This document shows positions 50,421-61,668 of a stretch of DNA of 64,000 bases, one piece after another. The translations under genes and the position numbers were made by a program. The notes below the pieces were generated by a model. The model was not told the DNA's origin, did no database searches, and worked only from the letters and a program-made list of their open reading frames with translations. Each line of letters starts with the position of its first letter. Within the stretch, counting starts at the first letter, position 1. This DNA comes from Apostichopus japonicus (taxonomy: Eukaryota; Echinodermata; Holothuroidea; Aspidochirotida; Stichopodidae). The stretch covers positions 374,001 through 438,000 of the forward strand of contig NC_092568.1 of the NCBI RefSeq assembly GCF_037975245.1, in the 5' to 3' direction.

Positions 50421-52268
50421 ATCAATCGAGAACCGGCAGTGTATATGAATTTTATATAATGTTTTGTAAAATCAAACTAAAACGCAGCTCCAGTATTTGC
50501 CACATGTATTTGCCACATTTGGAGAAGGTGAAAACAAAAGGAAGAAGCGAGGGTGCTGATTCTAAGAAAATGATGGTATAAATATTATTAAATAATAAAT
50601 ATGTATTAGTTAAGATCTACATCGCTTTATTTTAAACAGTTCTTACGGTTTACGAGGATTATAATGTATAGTCTCATCTGGCAAAGGAAGGATTTCTCTG
50701 AAAAATGATTATTCAGGTGTCCTTTGACATCAAGTAGCTTAGTAGTTACCCGTAACGTGCATGCATCAACCATAAACGGTATGCTGCGGGCGGATATACG
50801 ATCATGTGTGATATGAAGATTTAACATGATAATAGACTGCAGGTGTGTCCAATCCGTGACGTCATGTATATGACTAACGCGTGAGATCTGTGTATTGTTG
50901 AGTTATAGCAGGGAGTTGCTATAACAACTCCCTGGTTATAGTCAATACTGGCTTAGATCTGGCTTACATCAATAACTCCAGGGTGTAGACGGGTGGAGGT
51001 GGGGGGGGGGGTGCGAATGAACTAATTAGATATGAATACAAACCATCCCATAGATGGTGGGTAAGGGGAGTGGGTGGGGGGAAGGGGCATCATCATTTTG
51101 ACATCGTCTGGGGAAGGTTGAAATTGTCCTTAGTTTGGGAAATGTTCTTAGAATGGAGGATGCTTAGATGTAAAATAGTGTTGTTTTGCAACATTTGAAA
51201 CAATTTTCAAATGTTTAGGCTGTACCGTATATGGCCGTACATACATGCATACTACACAGCTATAGACCCTTATGACGTTTATGTACTGTACACTAGGATT
51301 TATTAGAAATATTCGGTTCGTAATTGGGGGAGGGGCTAAATCCATAGATTGTTTATGGAAGGGGACTGAAGTCCTCCCCCCCCCTGAGAAGTATACGCCC
51401 CTGCTTTGGATCTCTGCCATCTTGAATCATACGGGATACATGATAATCATGATGCATGGCACTGGAGAAATAACAGTAAGTTGTTAGCACTCCTGAGTAA
51501 AGTAGATTAAACTAACTCGTTGCATCATAATAACGCCATCATAAGTCTTCACTCGACCAATAAAGTATTACCCCGATCCGACACTACCCTTTACCTAAAG
51601 TAATAGCAGAAAGAGACAATGTAGTCATAGAATGAATTTTCTTCTGACTCATGTATCCTTGAAGCAGGGATGTGCTATAGTCTATAAACATGTACCCTGT
51701 ACATTACACTTCTGAGTCAGTTTGCATAAGTTGCGCTTATCACCTGAAATCTTCAATTCTATACATGACTGGCTATATGATTTATCGATCCACAGGTAAC
51801 TCTTAGATTGCATGTCTGAAGAATCGAATCACATTCTAGGGCTAAACTCAACCACATTACAGTTCAATCAGGTGGAAAACACGTGACAAACATTCCCCCT
51901 CCTGTCTTTACTATTCTTTCACGTCTACACATCAAGCAGAAAGGAGCAACCTTCATTGCTAACGAATTAAATTTGTGAATCAGTAAATGGAAAAGTTCAC
52001 AGACGGAAATTTAAACTGACTATAATCCGTCGATGCATGGAAATACCTAATATATCTTAAGGTTTAAAAATATGGCGGATTGTCAGCTTTTATGACGTCA
52101 GAATTTTGTGTGGTATAAAGTTCTTATGATAGTCCGCCAAGAGTGTTTGATTCCTTGCATTGTGCAACACTATAGTTATAATGTTACACAGTTCTATTAT
52201 ATGTGATATGTACGAAAGAACCATCAGTTTCCGCCTCTCCACCCGTCTCCTCCCACCCCCCCCCCCAA

Positions 52269-52270
<2 letters not shown>
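50421..52270. other. Gene-free stretch (besides repeat R2)
   Basis: A 10-bp-stem hairpin CAGGGAGTTG/CAACTCCCTG is at 50909-50934, and poly-G tracts lie near 51001 and 51075. No gene. Confidence 0.45.
50961..51012 (+). repeat. Dispersed repeat R2, + strand copy
   Basis: Matches the copy at 48139-48208 in inverted orientation, including the flanking G-run and a weak GAACT.ATTAG tail. Probably two fragments of one transposon family. Confidence 0.8.
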
Positions 52271-52351
<81 letters not shown>

Positions 52352-52375
52352 TATATATATATAAATATAAATATG
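52271..52375. repeat. (TA)n array beside dispersed repeat R1
   Basis: About 105 bases of alternating TA with AAATATA interruptions at the right end, preceded by a C-run. Confidence 0.97.
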
Positions 52376-52391
52376 TACATTGTTATTTTGG

Positions 52392-52472
52392 TATGAACGT
52401 GATAATAATTGCAGCCTACCGGTTACGTGAAAAGATATGAAATTGTTTACTACTTTGTGCTGAAAACATTGT
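52392..52472 (+). repeat. Dispersed repeat R1, copy 2
   Basis: Second copy of the sequence at 42763-42843, with only a few substitutions, again directly after a (TA)n array. Similarity stops after GAAAACATTG in both. Confidence 0.85.
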
Positions 52473-53959
52473 AATGTATGATGGAATGTGAAATAAAACT
52501 CTTTCATGTGCAAAATTCATCAAATACTTTCATTTCACTTTTACCAAATTTGACCTCATTGAAATACGTTATTGCCTATAGTAATTAACTCATTGAATAA
52601 TAAGTTTTAACAAACATTGGAGGTAATTATCATAACCGTTAAGTGCAGATTATGCTAAACAGTATATGCTTATACTATATGTTAGGATTATATTGCTGTT
52701 AAATAATGACATTAAAAATACAGCCTGAAAAAGCAGGAAATTGTATTATTTATGGCTGGATGAAAAAAACATTTATTTTACGTTTATACAATCATTAATG
52801 TCTAACATAATTATCGAAGAACAATTTTTAATACACATAGTGACTGATAAATTAATATTACAAGATCAAAGTTTGAGTTTGTCATCATAACAACGGTTAT
52901 TCATTAATATCATGAATTAGACAATAGACCAAACTCAATAAGACCAATGGTATGCTTCATAATGAATGGTTGGACGCTTTTTAAACAAGAAAGATGTTAA
53001 AACATAGCTTTTTGTGAATATATCTATATGTGTGTGTGTCCGTATGTGTCTTCATCGACGTATGGCATTGCTTATTGTAATTGGTTAAAGTATGTCTGTC
53101 TTTAGCAACAACAAAAAGATTTCTGTTATGTATTTTCCTATACCTTCTTATCTTCGTTTTTATACTATCTGCATAAATTCTTTCTCGACAAGACTTTAAA
53201 ACTCAGAAAACTACAGTTTTGAACCTACGAATCATAAATTGTGTGAAATATAAAACAAAGTTATAAAATTTAAAATTAAGAATAAGAAATCTTTTAAGAG
53301 ATAGCTTTTGTAAATTTGTAAACATCGTTAGCGCGCTTTAAGTATGTTGAAATACACAAAAGGCCGTTATTCTTGTTGCTCTAATCATTGTATTTCATTC
53401 TTTAGTTTGGTTTGTTAGATTTTTTTTATTAGTATCCCTTTAACTATTTTGCTGATCGAGTGTATATATTTTATTACACGTAGAGATATCAGGTTAACTG
53501 ACGCATACAGACTACATGGAAGTGTTGCCCGTAACGTATCTCTCAAAAGTGTACAGAAAAACTACATGCATGGAACGCGCTTAGGGAACGTCAGTATTGA
53601 ATAAATGTTACAATGGCGTTCCATAGGTGGTCTCACTGTTCAAAGGATATAGTTAACTGCTTATGTTCATCCATGCCATGCGTAAGACATACACGGTACA
53701 GACGACATTGCGACATTGAAAATGATATCTTTTTGCAGCGATAGGACTTCGTGGATAGGATAGGCATACCAAGCCTATCGCACAAACCCTTGCGTCATGT
53801 TGCATAATGTCAAAGCAATATATACATGAAAACGTCACGAAAAATTTTTAAGTGAGAACGAATTACTATAATAGTATTATCATACTTGTACTATAGTATA
53901 GCATCATAAAGTAAATTATTACCCTATTTTCCAATATTTGTGCAATATTTGAATTTGCT
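52473..53959. other. Gene-free stretch
   Basis: AT-rich unique sequence, no recognisable feature. Confidence 0.45.
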
Positions 53960-53960
53960 C

Positions 53961-54176
53961 GGTGTTATGGCCGAGTGGATGAAGGCGGTAGCATTTGAAG
54001 CAATGAAGCTTAGCAATCGGGAGGTTCCGGGTTCGATACCCGGCCGGGTCATAGTAAAGTGGATTTTTCATCCAAGAGCAAATTTGAGTTAAAATGTTGA
54101 ATTGGAAGCCACCCGACGTGTAAGTTGTAATCGATAAGCCTTTGCGGGTTTCTCCCACATATGTGGTCGCTTAAGC
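53961..54176 (+). mobile_element. tRNA-headed SINE-like element (Ser/Leu-type head)
   Basis: 53961-54053 looks like a class II tRNA with a long variable region: A box TGGCCGAGTGGA, anticodon loop near TTTGAAG (TGA, Ser-like), variable arm, and B box GGTTCGATACC inside a perfect CCGGG/CCCGG T-stem. The acceptor stem does not close properly, and a body of about 120 bases follows (TTTGCGGGTTTCTCCCAC) ending in an AT-rich tail. Pol III boxes plus an unrelated body indicate a SINE rather than a tRNA gene. Confidence 0.65.
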
Positions 54177-54234
54177 GTCGTAAAAATGATTGCTGATTAT
54201 AGTACTAATATTATTAATCTCGATAGCGTTTAGG

Positions 54235-54665
54235 GCAGTGGCGTAGAAGGCGTGGTCAGGCCCTGCAGAAGATAAGTTACGGGACTATTTCTTGTACAAC
54301 TCATTTTTCCTATAAGTGTATCTCCTCCCCGACCCTCTTTTTAGACCTGGTGAGAAGAAATCGTAAAGGGCTATATATTGCCTCCAACTTTAGCGTGTGC
54401 AAAGTTGCTAAGAGTTTCTGCATTACTTTACTATTAATCACAGATTCTCATGGACATGGTCAAATTACAAATGAGCAGACACGGTCGGACCGGGTAATTA
54501 AAAGGGTTCCTACAAAGTCTGATTATTTGTGATTAACTAAACTGAGGGACTATATAAGGTGAAAAAATAACTGTCCGAGTTGACAGCCTAGTAATCTCAG
54601 ATGTGGGGTTCAGAGGGGGGAGAACCCCGGGACCCGGAGCCTTTTAGGGGCTCCGAGGTAAAATA
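54235..54665. mobile_element. Possible hAT-like element, left end only
   Basis: CAGTGGCGTAGAAGG at 54235 resembles the left terminus of the element at 56715 (CAGTGGCGTAGGAAG). A C/G-rich block at 54602-54657 contains GGAGCC/GGCTCC inverted words of the kind seen near such element ends. No right terminus or TSD was identified, so the extent is a guess. Confidence 0.35.
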
Positions 54666-55723
54666 AACGGTGCAGAGAACATATTTAGTTCACTGAAAAT
54701 GTGACAGGTTCAATATCGCCGAGACAAAAGTGGGAACCGAATTTCATTACGCTCGTATACAGAAGTGCTTATACAATGTATGTATTAGGCTATATATATC
54801 TACAATAAATATGTCATTAAGATAATAAAATCTCGACCTGTTTCCAGTTTGTCTATGTTTGTCTTCGTCAACTATCGGCGGACTTCGTGTATGGTTTATT
54901 CTAATGTTGAAAAGGTAAATGCATGGCGGTTATATACGTATATAGTAAAAGTGCCGTGAAAGTATAGTAACGGATTGTATTTCAAGATGTACTTCGCTCC
55001 ATTCAATTAAAAATATGGCTTTCATAAAGTTTTGAAAACAAAATGAAGCCGGAGAGCTCTTTAAATTTTACATGGTATATTCTAGTAGGAATAATCGCCC
55101 CCCCCCCCTTCATCATCCCTTAAATGTTTCGGAAAAGTTGAGAAATCTCACCCCCCGCTCAAGTTTGCAAAGTCATATTTGCTATACATATATTTCACTG
55201 CCTATATAACGTCATATATTTTCGACTTTGAAGTGTCTGGAAACGTAAGCAGTCATTTATCACCAGGAAAAGTATAAGCACAAGTACCGGAAAACCCTTT
55301 TCGTGTTCGTTTTGATATTTTTTTCGATTTGGGGCATACCACAGAGACGGGTTTGTTCAAGATATAACGGTAATAGTTTTTCTTATCCAAGTATATGAGA
55401 GAAGCATTTTCTATAAATCATTTGCGTTCACCAGCTGTCCATTCTTCAGAAAACACTTCTATGGATTGAGTTCAACCATATGGTGTGGGCTTAAATTACC
55501 CTTAAAGTATACATATCTATATAAATTGTACTTTGCAGTTTGATGGAAAGCTTCAAAGCACTTGTATATGGACCATATATGAGGCTACTATGAGCAGAAT
55601 GTATGAATAAACCCTATACGGTACTTCTAATTATTATACAAAGGTTCGGAAGCGTTCATATACTGTTATAAGAATGATCTTTAATTGTTTAGATATTTTC
55701 TTTGTGTTGTGTCCATGCACTTG
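54666..55723. other. Gene-free stretch
   Basis: AT-rich with a C-run at 55098-55107. No feature supported. Confidence 0.45.
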
Positions 55724-55906
55724 ATCGCTTCCTCTGCCGTTTGGCTAAGATCATGTGTATATTATTGTGACCCTTTGTTAGGGACACATGATACACTGTT
55801 GACGATGATCACACAGTCACAGTCTCGATGTAATGGGACTGGGGTTGAGAGTGGATCAATAGCTTGGTTTTCAAGCCCATGTTCTGCCTTCGGTGGCTTT
55901 CCTTAA
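55724..55906 (+). mobile_element. U2 snRNA-headed SINE-like element, copy 2
   Basis: Second, more diverged copy. The head reads ATCGCTTCCTCTGCCGTTTG then GCTAAGATCATGTG. The body keeps GACGATGATCACACAGTCA, GGGACTGGGGTTGAGAG and TTGGTTTTC. The ends correspond to copy 1 to within a few bases (183 versus 186 bp), so both are close to full length. The gene-like frame over it (55685-55906) is spurious. Confidence 0.72.
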
Positions 55907-56284
55907 AACGTTTTTGTCTGCACGTTCCTGTCTTTTTAGTGCATTATTTAAGATATTAACATTCCTCAACATATATAGTGCGATTTGTTTTGAAGCGCTA
56001 TTGCTATCACGTCAAACTGGCTCATTATGATGTAGTTACCCTTTGTGGAACGCCAAAATGACAACGGTGTATACGTTATCATTGTGAGTATTTACATTAT
56101 CATCGTGCATGTAATTCACAGTATTTTGTATCTTTACATTATCATTAAGTATTTTATATCCTCATCTTGTACTTTTACATTCGCAACGTGTAATTTTATA
56201 TTTGATACTTTCGGCGTTCCATACTTTATAGTACAGCATTTCATATTATGCAACACATTACTCTGTGTATGATTCCTAGATATA

Positions 56285-57120
56285 GCAAATGGTCCCTTAC
56301 CATAGAAAACTGGTTATCCACATTCCTTTCTTTTCCGGACAATCTCTGGTTCCGATGTGTCCGTATAAATAATATTGTATTGAATAATTGCTTAGTACGG
56401 TACTTAGACGCAACCAATTGCTTAGTAAGGTGCCCTAAAAACATGGAATTATAACGTCATAAAACAAGCCGTTTAGTGACTTTGGTCTCCATTCGCCTAA
56501 ACAGTTATATTACCATGTTAAAAGCAAAGAATATTGAATGAATAAGCAAGCAATCAACACAGCATAGTATTATGCGTTATGAAACACACTCTATTGTTTG
56601 TTTGGTTCATTCAAAATGCATAGGAAACTGGTTACTTATTCCTTTCTAATCCGCGAACAATCTCTGGTTCCGATGTGTCCGGATAATTAAGGATTTACTG
56701 AATATACTTTCGTTCAGTGGCGTAGGAAGGTACTTTTGAGTGGGGGGGGGGGGGGGGCTGAAGACTGATGGCCGGCCTGGGGGAGGGGTCTAAGGGGAGG
56801 GGATGTTTTTGCATTTCCAGGTAGCCTCAGATGCAATTTGGTGCAATATAGCACACTTCAACACACACTCCATTTTGTAAACTTAATTTTGTATTTTCAC
56901 CAGGCCTTAGATGCAATTTGGTGCTCCAAATGAGATTTTTTTATTTCTCATTTGGAAATGAAAAAGGGGTTTTCTGACTTGCGAAGCGGGGGGGGGGGCG
57001 GAATGATACTTCCGCCCCTCCACATTTTTCACTGGGGGGCTGGCGCCCCCCAGCCCCCCGGTTCCTACGCCCTTGCTTTCGTTACCTTATAGACGCAATG
57101 GTAGCTCCCTTAAAAAAGTT
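56285..57120. repeat. Old segmental duplication, second copy split by hAT-like insertion
   Basis: Copy A (about 56295-56445) and copy B (about 56622-56714 plus 57076-57115) share ACTGGTTA..., ATTCCTTTCT, CAATCTCTGGTTCCGATGTG and, beyond the insertion, CTTAGACGCAA (CTTATAGACGCAA in B) and GCCCTAAAA (CTCCCTTAAAA in B). Copy A therefore shows the sequence without the inserted element. Confidence 0.75.
56715..57075. mobile_element. 361-bp hAT-like MITE with perfect 8-bp TSD
   Basis: Left end CAGTGGCGTAGGAAGG; right end reverse complement CAAGGGCGTAGGAACCGG. Flanks 56707-56714 and 57076-57083 are both CTTTCGTT. The interior has poly-G at the left and C-rich sequence at the right, and no coding capacity. 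TIR start and 8-bp TSD fit the hAT superfamily. Confidence 0.88.
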
Positions 57121-57451
57121 GACTAATATTTCCTGTTAATCAGCGTGAGATTCAGTCTAGCGTATACGCCATATTTCCGAATAGAAACTAGTAGAATAAT
57201 ATATCAAACATAATGACCATCTATTTCGACCATGGGTTGTTATAAAGATTACATAACGCTTATGTAACTCTTTGTTGTTGAAAGTAAAAGCAAACGATAA
57301 AAAAAATAGTGAACCTCGTTATTTTTCTCTCTTTTTTCTTTAAAAAAATAAAATAAAACAAGATAGAGACACTATCGTCTTGTTATACGTAGTTATAAAT
57401 TTCGCTTTTCCTTTTACCAACTGAAAGAAAAACAGACTTCGTAACATTTAC

Positions 57452-57650
57452 ATGCCTTGGATACATATCAGAATGCCTTATATATCTAACATATGCCTTT
57501 TTTACCTGCCATATGCATTGTATACCTACAATATGCCTTGTGTATCACCATGTGCCTTGTATACATATCATATGCCTTGTATATCTACCATATACTTTTA
57601 TAATATACCATTTTCCTTGTATGTCTACCATTTACCTTGTGTAGCTAAAC
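57452..57650. repeat. Degenerate ~22-bp repeat (TGCCTTGTATACCTACCATA)
   Basis: Eight or more imperfect copies of TGCCTTGTAT..CTACCATA. Similar words resume at about 58215-58300, suggesting that the intervening element-like DNA was inserted into one older array. Confidence 0.75.
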
Positions 57651-57757
57651 CCCCAGAGCCTCGTATTCTGAGTTGAAATTGAGCACCAACAATTTATAGT
57701 AGGGAACCAACAATTTAAGGAAGTGCACAATACCAGTGTCCTATAACTTGAGAGATG

Positions 57758-58199
57758 GAGTGGCGGAGCTAGGGGTATTGGTCGGGGGGGGGGGCGAGAA
57801 TGGTCTGTAGGGGCCTTTTCGACACTATATAAGCGGAGCGCCACCACAGGTTGGCGCGGATACTCTTTTTTGAGCAAAGATACTCCCTAGATCGCCGGAA
57901 ATGACCCTTTCCGGGCCTTGCTAATTTGCAGATAAACGGAGAATAAATAGGTGTCATCGCCATTTTGTCAGAAAATTACACCAACAAAATGTGACAATAT
58001 GTCAATAGGTATTTGAGAGTGCAATAAAAAAGTCAATAATCGAGAATAAGTAAAAGGTGGTGAAAAGCTGAAAAGGGCGCCAGCAGTCCATATGAGTCTG
58101 TCAGGGGGGCATCCGCCCCCTCTGACTGTATGGACGCTCCGCCACTGGGGGTGGGGGCGTAAGTCTTCACGGACGGGGGTGGGAAGGCACGCCGCCCTT
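57758..58199. mobile_element. hAT-like element(s), TSD not found
   Basis: AGTGGCGGAGC near 57759 is mirrored by GCTCCGCCACT ending at 58146. A further terminus CGCCGCCCTTG at 58189-58199 resembles the right end of the nested element at 7049, so two elements may be superimposed. The stretch AAGCGGAGCGCCACCAC then GGTTGGCGCGGA is shared with the 5836-8052 element. No matching flanks were seen. Confidence 0.55.
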
Positions 58200-61100
58200 G
58201 TGTTCTGGTCGGGAAACTGACCGGTATATAATACATGTCATACCTTACAAAGGCTATCTATACCATTTACCATATAGCTTGCATATCTACCCATATAAAC
58301 AATGTCAATCTACCTCGATTTATATGCACGAAACAGTCTGTGTGTACATACCTTTATTTATCATTTATTTTTACACATTGTGGTTTCTTCATCTTCTTGT
58401 TCTTCTTCTTTAAGGAACCTTATCATGTAAACATTCGAATCAATGTTTTATTTGAATGTCGTCTGATTAATCGTAAAAACAGAGCAAAGTTCATACTTAC
58501 ATGCATCAAAATCGGAAACTACGCTGGGAAATCATGACCTTTGACCTTAGTTGTGTTATCACCGCGTTTTACCTAGCTAGGATTTACCTGCACCACTCGC
58601 CGCCATTCATTATTGTTCTTTCTTCCGATTTATTCACCACCCACGGGTCTGAACTTTGTGTAATGTCACCCCATGTTGCGCGGAGGAATTCGCGTAGCTT
58701 TCACTTGACGTTGATCATATCAACTGTATAGGCTGTACAAACTTATACATAGTTAACATACACATATAATTATAGCCTATCCTATATAGACTATTACGGT
58801 AAATATAAAATCACGTATATATAGAAGACTTCCATTTGGCACGTTAACAACAACAACAAAAAAGGTTCACGCTACCCGTTGGCCTTCATGAATGTATCTG
58901 GAGAATATATATATAGGCCTAAAGATATATGGCCTAGCCTAAACTACGACCAACCATGCAAGCCACCATGCAAAATCGACTAGGAGAATTTCATTTTATT
59001 GAGGTAAGTTTGACATGGTTTGCTTTTTACCGCGTTTACTCCTCATAATACAGGCACGTTTTGGAAACATGAGCAGCATGAAATTTTGATTGTAATAAAT
59101 AAAAGCTTTGAAACATTTGGATTATATTGTTAAACATAGAAACATGCTGACTCTAGAGTGGCCCAGTTAGTGAACCTGTTTTAGTTAATAGGGGAAGTAA
59201 CTATTTGTTATAATAAACCATGTAATAGACAGTTCTATTGTAATCCTCGACAATAAATAACGGAGCCATTGAAACTTGATGAAACAATGGTTGTAACAGA
59301 TAAAGATCGACACAAAAAGAGGCACTATCTATCCTCCCGTCCCCCCACCCTCCCCACCCTCCTCACCCGGTAGGGGGTGACGTAAACTTAATGATAATGA
59401 GTTGAGGGTCTTTAATTAAAAGCACGTACATGGTGTTCAACCATATATCACAAGTGTCTTCGCTTTAACCACTTGTAAACCAAATATATACTAAGTTGAA
59501 AGACATTTGCCTACGTAAGCTGATTTTTTATATATTTCAATCTATATATAGTTAAAGTGACCTTTTCGTCCAAAACCTTACTCTGAATTATTAAAGAATA
59601 AATGTATTATTTCAGTCTATAAACTAAGAAAGTGATATTTTGCATGATTGATTGTTATGACGTCACACTTATTTCGGTAACCAGCTAGCTCAGACTGCAT
59701 AATATTCAATCATGACGACCCCCGCCTTTAAAGCAGCTGTTTCCGCTTTCGCTTCAATTTCCATTATTTTACTCAACCTCACGATTGTTATTTAATGGTA
59801 AGATTGCAAACTAAAAACTAAAAAACTTCTTAGAGGTTTTCACCAAATGAATGTTAGTGGACTAGTCCATAATGACGTCATATATCAATCGAATAAATTT
59901 CGCAATCCAGACACATTTTTCCAAGACAAAGACGAAAAATATTGTCAAATGTTGACCTCTTGCTTAATTTATCAAACTATTATTTTGACTGTATTCAAGC
60001 TAATAAACTTCGTTTGTGTTTAGATTTGCTATTAATAATTGCATGTATACCAAACAGCGCTTTAGCAAAATCGATGCAAAATGGTGCAACTGTAAAATAT
60101 TGAGTTTCATCACACGCTTTAGGGAGATGAAGTACCTTACGACAAGTTTCCATCAGCAACTTTGGAACATAATTTTCATGCTTATGATTTTCATAATACC
60201 ATATAACATCTAGCATATAATACGATATTGATTGGTTGATTGAACAAGAAAGTTCACATGACATGGCAAAGGGCAACAACATAACACACATTTCACATTC
60301 AACATTGGGATATTATTGTTCCTGTTTCGGGTGTATAGCCGTACAACTGGCTCGGATATCCACACGGCAAGGTGCGATGTGGGGGTAAAGAGAGATGGGT
60401 TGAGAGGTACTGTGAGAAGGATCTCAACTGACCCTTGCTCCTCAAAGTGACTATTTTTTCAATCCCCTCCCCCTCCCCTCGCTGTGACCCCTCCCACGGC
60501 AAATCAATCATACATGCTCCCTTTTATTCGGTGCACTCATTTATGCCCCTCAAAACAATCATTACCTGTAATATTGAACCTTTTGATGGTTTATGCTTGT
60601 CTTCTATAAAAATAAAATGAACACTGTGATGTATAGTTAACGTGTGCTTCTTTATACTTTCCACCAAGCCAGTCACGAAACAGGGAATTCCCACTGAATC
60701 GATTAAACTGCAAGCGTTGTATAACTATAGGCGATAGAATTCTATAACAACAATGGCTATTGGTCGATAAGATCTCTTTATAAGTAGACATATACTACAA
60801 CGGGATAAATGTATGTAGCCTATAGTCAGAAAGTTATTTTTCTAGTCAAGGATAGAGTATATCACTGCATGTGTTATTTATAGATAATTGGTCCGCGTAA
60901 AAGTACGTTGTACCGGTATAATATATGACCCTACTTCTCAGCTTACAGAAGTTTTACTAAATTGGTCAAATGCGTGCAGGGGAGACATGTGCAATACCGA
61001 CGCCAAACCCCCGGAGCTGGTCAAATATGACATAGGGCCTATATAAGTGATAGGCTCAGGTAAATATACACATTTAGTAAACAGTATATCACTGTGTAGC

Positions 61101-61415
61101 CTATACCGCTAATTTCAAGGAAGAATATATTTTCGATGATGCTTATTCAGCATGATATTACTAAGGTAAAGTAAGAAGGTAAGTTTCGGTTCAAGTATTT
61201 CATCAGCTGATAGGGGATTGTTAAGGTAACACATTATAAAATAGAACATAAATTATTCAAATTCAGTGAGTTTATTTGTTATCCGTTATCATAAACGAGG
61301 GTCAAGTAGGGTTCTGACCGTCGTCCATTTGTCATTTTCTTAGCTTAATGTTAATCATCTGGTAATACGGTATGAGCCGTATGACAATGAATCCATAATG
61401 AACCAAGTGCGTGTT
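58200..61415. other. Gene-free stretch
   Basis: AT-rich DNA. The only coding hint is a possible first exon at 58956-59003. A C/T-rich tract is at 60460-60500. No repeats with clear ends. Confidence 0.45.
58956..59003 (+). CDS. Possible first coding exon (very tentative)
   Basis: ATG in a CCAACCATGC context opens 16 codons (MQATMQNRLGEFHFIE) that end exactly at GAG|GTAAGT, an ideal donor, phase 0. No partner exon is visible in the remaining 5 kb and the peptide is not recognised. A chance start plus donor is the alternative and is more likely. Confidence 0.15.
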
Positions 61416-61668
61416 GTATGTATATATGTATGTATGTAGTTTAGATCCTCCTGCAGGCAGGAACTCGCGAAGTAGCCATCATTGACTTATCAAAGCCGCA
61501 AGCTGACCGAGGTCAGTCTCTTAGATTCATATTTTAACGTCCATGGTTATGAATTGTCAATTGTCAACAACTCTGTAACTGGACGACATACATTAATCTT
61601 GGAGTGACTCGAACTCGAGACCTTATGATTGAAAGGCACCGGCGTTAACCACTGAGCTAACACTCCTG
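61416..61668 (-). mobile_element. tRNA-headed SINE-like element
   Basis: On the - strand, 61667-61600 forms a tRNA-like head: acceptor GGAGTG/CACTCC, A box TTAGCTCAGTGGTTAACG, B box GAGTTCGAGTC. A body of about 160 bases follows, including ATGGACGTTAAAATATG and GACTGACCTCGGTCAGC, which can form a hairpin. The element ends in a (CATA)n-like tail at about 61416-61440. Head, body and simple-repeat tail in this order define a tRNA-derived SINE. The anticodon cannot be read safely. Confidence 0.72.

Noticed and set aside
50909-50934. Hairpin as a transcription terminator
   Set aside because: A 10-bp stem without a T-run in eukaryotic, gene-free DNA has no terminator meaning.
53961-54053. Genuine tRNA-Ser or tRNA-Leu gene
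   Set aside because: Acceptor stem does not close and a SINE-like body follows directly.
61600-61667. Genuine tRNA gene on the - strand
   Set aside because: Anticodon arm is irregular, T-stem is poor and the sequence continues into a body and a tetramer tail.
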